The notes beneath the pieces were generated by a model. The model ran no database searches, was not told the origin of the DNA, and was given only the letters and a program-made list of their open reading frames with translations. A program made the position numbers and the translations under genes. From the NCBI GenBank assembly GCA_026692885.1, contig JAPLNJ010000544.1, forward strand, positions 1-8,220: a stretch of 8,220 nucleotides of DNA. The letters run 5' to 3'. The DNA is from Planctomycetota bacterium. Its GTDB lineage: Bacteria; Planctomycetota; Planctomycetia; Pirellulales; Pirellulaceae. How positions within the stretch are numbered: position 1 is the stretch's first letter; each line of letters starts with the position of its first letter. Shown in pieces: positions 6,001 through 8,220 of this stretch.

Positions 6001-8220
6001 TCGCCGAAATCCATGGCGACCGTGCCCAGAATGATCGTGAACTGCGTCAGGCCGCTGGCCTGGTTCGGCTGCAACTTGTTGCCGGCCCGGTCCAGGATGG
6101 CGTAGGTCCCGCTATTGGCCAACGTGATCTGGTACAGGCTGTTGGGCTCCCAGACGCCAGACAGAGGCGTCAGCACCAGGATGTTGTTGGTGCTGCTGTA
6201 GCCCCAGGTGTAGTCCACGCCCGACTTCAGGAGCGTGCCATCCTGCGTGAGCTGGATCGACTTGTCGAGCACCGTGTTCCCGTCCACGCCCGTCCCTTCG
6301 TTCGGGAGCGGGCTGCCGGGGCCGTCGGCCAGCAGCAGCGTAAAGCTGTCGAACAAGCCCGTCGGCTCGTGGATCACCGTCAGGTTGGGATCGGTATCCA
6401 GACCTTGTGCGTCGTTGTCGAGGGGGTTCAGCATCTGCAGGTAGGGCCCCAGCGTGTCGACCCGGTCCACCGCACCGAGGTCCTTGCTGGTGTTCGCCCC
6501 ACCGCCGCTGCTGGAACCGGACGAGTTCCGACGCAGTTGACCGTACACGTCCCGGTCGGGCGCAAAGATTTGCGAGGGGCCCATGTCCAGTTGCGTGCGG
6601 AAGCCGCCCCAGTCGAAGGCGTCGCTGGGATTGGAGGCCCGTTCGGACAACATGTCCAGCGCACTGTCCACCGCCTCCGAGCCGGGCTGCAAGTAATAGT
6701 TGCCCAAGGGCGTAGCGCCCGGGTTTACAAACAACGTATTGGCCGACACAACATCGCTCGCGGCCTGACCCGCACCGGTCACATTGTTGATGTTGGCCTG
6801 GAACAGATTCCAGCCTTCGACGGGCCAGACGTCGGCGCCAAAGCTGATCCCCGTCTGCGTATAGCCGATGATGTTGTTCAGGATCGAGGGACTGGCGTTG
6901 TTGCTCACCGCCACCCCCGTGCCCTGGCCGCCGAAGGCGTAGAAGTTGGCAAACCCCAGACCGGTAAAGGCCGTTCCGGCACGGAGCCGAATCGTCTTGA
7001 TCAGGGCTGCCGCGAAGCTGAAGCTCCAGGTGGCAGCTTTTCCGTTTCCCGCGCCGGTTGACGCGGGAGTCAGTATCTTCGTCCCAATCACGGCGCCGGT
7101 CGCGTCCAGGGCCTCGATCGTCCAGCTTTCGCTGCCGTCGATATCGAGGATCTGCGCGGACGCCGCTGCTGTCGCTACGGTATAAGTGATCAGCAGATCC
7201 GGATTGTTCGCCGCCGTGCCGTAGCCGGGCGTATTGTCCGTCAAGAAGAACTGGCCAATGCTCGGCTGGCCCGCATTCAGCGAGTCGTTTCCCGAAACTC
7301 CGGAGTTATTGTAGAACGCAAACGCATCCACTACGGGAGGGCTGCCCCAAGCCTGATCACCCACCTCGGCCAGCAGCGGGAACGTGCCGTCGGAGTAGCT
7401 GAAAGAGACCCCATTGATCGCGGCAAACTGGTTGGAAATCGGCAACCCTTCGACTGCCGTCCCCCCAGGAATTGAGCTGAAGTTCACGAAGCTCTGGAAG
7501 GCCGCGTTCGCGCCGATAATCGTGTTGTTCACGACGCGTACGAAGGGCACGTCGCCCAACGGTTTATTGTTGGGGTACGCCAGATTATTGGTATTATCTC
7601 CGGCGATATTGATCGCCGTCTGCTTGAAGTTGGTGATGATGTTGTTCACGATCACCGCACCGGGAGCCAGCCGGTCCGTGTTCAGTGTGGGGAACGCGAT
7701 CGGCGGTGCCGGGTGCGGCAGATTCGTCACCAGAGTCGGAGTCCCCGGCAGGCTCATGCCGCCCATCATGACGTTCCGATCCCCCGGACTCACGTTGACC
7801 CCGGTCAGGGATGCGTAGGTGATCGTGTTCGAATCGATAATCGTCTCGCCCTGGTCCCGGAACCGGTTGAGATCGCCGCTGCGGTTGTACATCTCGATGG
7901 GGTCGCCCTTGACCACCACCGAGCCGGTAACGCTGGCTCCCTGCGTCGCGGTGATGGTCACCAAAGCGTCGTAGGGCAAGTAATTCGCCACCGGCGTGAT
8001 GTTGAACGTCGCCGAGTAGGACCCCCTCTTGATCGTTACCGACGCAGATACCGTGGCCTGGGTGGTGTCCGAACTGCTGAGCGTGACCACCGTGTCTACA
8101 GCAGCCACTGCCGACAGACTGACGGTGCCGACCACCACGTTGGCTGTGCCGTTGCGGTACACGGTCGCGGGGGCGCCAATGGTCAGGCTCAGGGCGGCGG
8201 CGGCCGGCGGCGGCTCCGCC
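1..8220 (-). CDS. Giant multidomain secreted/surface protein, internal fragment (both ends missing)
   Basis: One minus-strand frame (complete codons 8219 to 3) stays open through 2739 codons, and recognisable protein domains follow one another in that same frame throughout, so this is the real gene. Order: Ig-like domain, interrupted beta-helix, Ig-like domain, GEVED domain, cadherin-like domain, then three cadherin/VCBS-like modules separating two arrays of alternating EVQ-type repeats. The protein is rich in Thr, Gly, Ala, Asn, Asp and Val, poor in Lys, and I read no cysteine, as expected of a large extracellular beta protein. Start codon, signal peptide, anchor or sorting signal and stop all lie outside the window; in-frame ATGs occur but none sits at a domain start with a gene boundary. 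Such proteins are usually thought to act in adhesion, cell envelope or biofilm matrix; that role is inferred. No catalytic motif was recognised. The planctomycete-like style is an inference from domain combination. Confidence 0.93.
3..335 (-). other. Cadherin/VCBS-like module C3 (cut by the window edge)
   Basis: Residues 2629-2739. PQLAIADIDQPYDPDWLGL, VTVSVVQGSLTLTNRPVSAT, a FKIDVGSGANDRTMTFEGTF stretch, AELNAALQGLVYRGDRDYNS, GDLDDLVVPDQLTITVNDRG and then the window edge. It matches C2 almost position for position, with a short GSGAND addition where C2 has LLQD. The ITVNP closing strand expected from C1 and C2 should lie just beyond position 1, probably followed by another VNED linker and EVQ array. 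Confidence 0.78.
336..1544 (-). repeat. Repeat array 2: two alternating A-B pairs of EVQ-type repeats
   Basis: Residues 2226-2628. Units: A5 1206-1544 (SEVQQLTLDTSG), B5 903-1205 (NEVQFVILVGPAG), A6 600-902 (NETQLLTFDSTVSGG), B6 336-599 (HAVRTLWLTGAAG). A6 keeps the full A consensus (FTLTYGSNLTT, NIQNALDGLFGTGNALVA). A5 is diverged: the 'FGxGNTLVA' phrase is replaced by a longer stretch with NGVVNVVVALRSW. B5 keeps the TFNLSY strand and has WGANTGFFMVVF where other B units have GGPFTIVF. B6 is the shortest unit, about 88 residues, with a degraded opening (HAVRTL) but an intact LGGPFTVVFKSGLAG. All B units here lack the long loop found in B1-B3. The array ends by running directly into C3. Confidence 0.82.
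1545..1616 (-). other. Linker with VNED motif leading into repeat array 2
   Basis: Residues 2202-2225: APAVQGPDAVSVNEDINLTL then AGRY before SEVQ. It mirrors the linker after C1 (VNEDSILAF, AGRR, NEVQ), confirming that the join between a C module and the first A unit is itself conserved. Confidence 0.6.
1617..1991 (-). other. Cadherin/VCBS-like module C2
   Basis: Residues 2077-2201. LPVITVADPDQPYDPDWLGQ opens the module, followed by VTLTVVHGSLSLTSPPVSAT, LVFHGLLVELNTALQGLVYR, PDPNYNSGDPDDG, LTVTISDLGN and a closing ITVNPVQDAP. This is the standard 'hGsLsl....f.G.l.elN.aLqgl.Y.Pd.nyn' core of bacterial cadherin/VCBS-like domains. It stands directly after the last B unit of array 1, with no linker, and is followed by a VNED linker and array 2. 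Very close to C3 in both protein and DNA. Confidence 0.8.
1992..4592 (-). repeat. Repeat array 1: four alternating A-B pairs of EVQ-type repeats
   Basis: Residues 1210-2076. Units on the plus-strand scale: A1 4260-4592, B1 3918-4259, A2 3606-3917, B2 3270-3605, A3 2952-3269, B3 2616-2951, A4 2289-2615, B4 1992-2288. Each opens with (N/S/D)(E/A)VQ. A units (about 104-111 residues) read GGxFTLTYGxNLTTxxIxW, then NIQxALxxxFGxGNTLVA, YTITFQxxL, ANLPQLTA. B units (99-114 residues) read NEVQTLTLxGTxxGTxTLSY, a variable loop, a helix-like xVxxxLxxIPALxGKV, then GGPFTIVFxxxLAG. The two types share the same plan (EVQ strand, strand pair, amphipathic stretch, GN/GK-V strand, TIxF strand), so A and B probably descend from one unit. 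Similar EVQ/GGPYTVTF repeats are known in planctomycete giant proteins and some phage structural proteins. Probable role: rigid stalk. A4 is aberrant (FQLQFGSTTWTTANITW and an extra APTM before FGAGN). Confidence 0.85.
4593..4670 (-). other. Linker with VNED motif leading into repeat array 1
   Basis: Residues 1184-1209: a PPTLTVP strand then AGANVNEDSILAFAGRR, which runs straight into the first NEVQ repeat. The same construction (VNEDINLTLAGRY before SEVQ) stands before array 2, showing that 'C module, VNED linker, EVQ array' is a repeated unit. The acidic NED is the usual calcium-linker motif of cadherin-like tandem domains. Confidence 0.6.
4671..5165 (-). other. Cadherin/VCBS-like module C1
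   Basis: Residues 1019-1183. Opens with a VPGALSLDENRG strand, then FDVDARSM, VYDPNWLGEVTLAAEYGTIT, GDGTDTVVFQGSLDSLNAAL, NGIRYQGKPHYNSGDQD, LTVHVDD and ITVNPKQD. The sequence 'v.fqGsl..lNaaL.gi.Y....nYNsGd....ltv.v.D' matches VCBS/cadherin-like domains of bacterial surface proteins. It is the most divergent of the three C modules in the window: it has YDPNWLG in place of the DQPYDPDWLG of C2 and C3 and is about 40 residues longer than C2. It immediately precedes the four-pair repeat array. Confidence 0.75.
5166..5468 (-). other. Cadherin-like / Big_9-type Ig domain
   Basis: Residues 918-1018. It opens with NSVDGLPDAYSVDEDTLLTV, carries VLDNDTPG, HGKLTF, GLFTYQPDPDFNGTD, MFSYRP, and closes with ATVTITVNPKND. 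The 'vdEDt...vLdND....hG.l.....G.f.Y.P...fnGtD.F.Y......a.vtitV.pvND' pattern is the classic tandem cadherin-like repeat of bacterial giant adhesins (VCBS/Big_9/tandem-95 type). The VDED, DND and NPKND motifs are the residues expected to hold calcium between successive domains. It joins the GEVED domain to the C1 module with almost no linker. Confidence 0.85.
5484..6011 (-). other. GEVED domain
   Basis: Residues 737-912. The domain begins with the typical DFGDAPDTYQTLLASNGARH, continues with DSDEDGVAFWYDLG, and ends with the defining GEVEDYPWQIIVG (GEVEDY at 5505-5522). Between them lies LDAWVDFNHNNVFD, an Asp/Asn-rich loop (DFNHNNVFD, 5697-5723) of the kind that usually binds calcium in this family, then YARFRISP. 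Length, about 176 residues, fits the family. GEVED domains occur in large secreted bacterial proteins next to adhesion or cadherin-like domains; their exact biochemical role is not settled. All canonical landmarks are present, so I regard it as intact. Confidence 0.88.
6024..6428 (-). other. Bacterial Ig-like domain (Big_5/SbsA-like)
   Basis: Residues 598-732. After a DNDAQGLDTDPN lead, the domain shows VIHEPTGLFDSFTLLLADG, then GVDGNTVLDKSIQLTQDGTL, GVDYTWGYSSTNNILVLTPL, PNSLYQITLANSGTYAILD, RAGNKLQPN and a final FTIILG strand. The order 'sV.l..dG..l..g.dYt..y....n.l.LTP...w....Y.ItL....i.D.aGN.L' is the hallmark of SbsA/Big_5 Ig-like domains, which act as spacers or substrate-presenting modules in secreted proteins. 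It directly precedes the GEVED domain with only a few residues between. Confidence 0.65.
6429..6527 (-). other. Ser/Gly-rich linker after the beta-helix
   Basis: Residues 565-597. A flexible NSSGSSSGGGANTSKD stretch is followed by LGAVDRVDTLGPYLQML. The 'kDlGAvdRvD' phrase commonly follows beta-helix regions in planctomycete giant proteins, so this is probably the conserved end of that region, not an independent domain. Confidence 0.5.
6528..7907 (-). other. Right-handed parallel beta-helix-like region (split by an insertion)
   Basis: Residues 105-564. Asn-rich rungs recur: ETIIDSNTITYASLTGVNV, APGAVIVNNIITNFKQTAI, VRVVNNTIIGANAAF and, after the insertion, NASPSILNNIIGYTQTGISF. The pattern of 'NN(T/I)I...' followed by a short strand is typical of PbH1-type beta-helix proteins. 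The region ends with NYYLQPGSEAVDSALDM, which matches the 'LxPGSPAIDAG' tail seen in proteins with a choice-of-anchor Q type ending, then DRDVYGQLRR, a closing phrase also common in planctomycete beta-helix proteins. Beta-helices of this kind often bind or cleave polysaccharides; no lyase or hydrolase active site is evident, so binding or structure is more likely. Residues 269-431 do not fit the helix pattern and are listed separately. Confidence 0.7.
6927..7415 (-). other. Probable beta-sandwich domain inserted within the beta-helix
   Basis: Residues 269-431. It starts near NGVSFSYSDGTFPLLAEVGD, loses the Asn-ladder pattern of the flanking helix, and runs through alternating strands including PDLLITYTVAT, AQILDIDGSESWTIEALD, a KAATWSFSF strand and IKTIRLRAGTAFTGLGFANF. 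It ends at YAFGGQG, immediately after which beta-helix rungs resume. The closing FANFYAF-type strand and the 'I(D)GSESWTIEA(L)D..G' core resemble jelly-roll or lectin-like domains of secreted bacterial proteins, but I cannot name a family. A carbohydrate-binding role is a guess from fold style and from its position protruding from a helix. Confidence 0.5.
7908..8219 (-). other. Pro/Ala-rich linker plus Ig-like beta-sandwich domain
   Basis: Residues 1-104 of the visible protein. The first nine residues (AEPPPAAAA) form a Pro/Ala linker encoded by a very GC-rich stretch. The rest alternates short hydrophobic strands and Ser/Thr/Asp turns: LSLTIGAPATVYRNGTANV near the start, a VTLSSSD strand-turn in the middle, an ATVSASVTI strand, FNITPVAN, and a closing VTGSVVVKGDP. 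This layout resembles bacterial Ig-like or CalX-beta-like domains that precede a beta-helix in large surface proteins. The exact family is not certain; the domain may begin further upstream, outside the window. Confidence 0.55.

Noticed and set aside
5712..7061. A 449-codon plus-strand open frame
   Set aside because: It lies opposite clear GEVED, Ig-like and beta-helix coding sequence on the minus strand; its own translation shows no family features.
8193..8220. GGC-rich, partly self-complementary stretch that could look like a terminator stem or trinucleotide repeat
   Set aside because: It encodes the in-frame AEPPPAAAA interdomain linker, has no T-run on either side, and lies within the open gene.

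Overview
The whole window is the inside of one giant gene on the minus strand. Reading from position 8219 down to 3, a single frame gives 2739 complete codons with no stop that I could find. Neither the start nor the end of the protein is present: the N-terminus lies beyond the right edge and the C-terminus beyond the left edge. There is no intergenic space and I see no RNA gene, mobile element, promoter or terminator. Residue numbers below count from the right edge (residue 1 = codon 8217-8219).

The DNA is GC-rich with GC-rich third positions, and the protein is a secreted-type mosaic of beta domains. The combination of right-handed beta-helix, a GEVED domain, cadherin/VCBS-like modules and EVQ-type repeats is best known to me from the very large surface or matrix proteins of Planctomycetota. 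That assignment is an inference from protein style. Other bacteria with similar giant proteins (Verrucomicrobiota, Lentisphaerota, some Myxococcota) are not excluded.

Layout from N- to C-terminus (right to left): a Pro/Ala-rich linker and an Ig-like domain (7908-8219); a parallel beta-helix-like region (6528-7907) interrupted by a probable beta-sandwich insertion (6927-7415); a short linker and a bacterial Ig-like domain (6024-6428); a GEVED domain with an Asp/Asn-rich loop (5484-6011); a cadherin-like/Big_9-type domain (5166-5468). After these comes a long tract that fills the rest of the window. In it three large cadherin/VCBS-like modules, C1 (4671-5165), C2 (1617-1991) and C3 (3-335, cut), punctuate arrays of alternating repeat units A and B: four A-B pairs between C1 and C2 (1992-4592) and two pairs between C2 and C3 (336-1544).

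The N-terminal part looks like a ligand- or polysaccharide-contacting head, and the C-(A-B)n part like a long, calcium-stiffened stalk or adhesin shaft. No cysteine codon was seen in the 2739 residues read. No enzymatic active site or known secretion signal is visible here. The function proposed (adhesion, cell surface or matrix) is inferred from architecture only.
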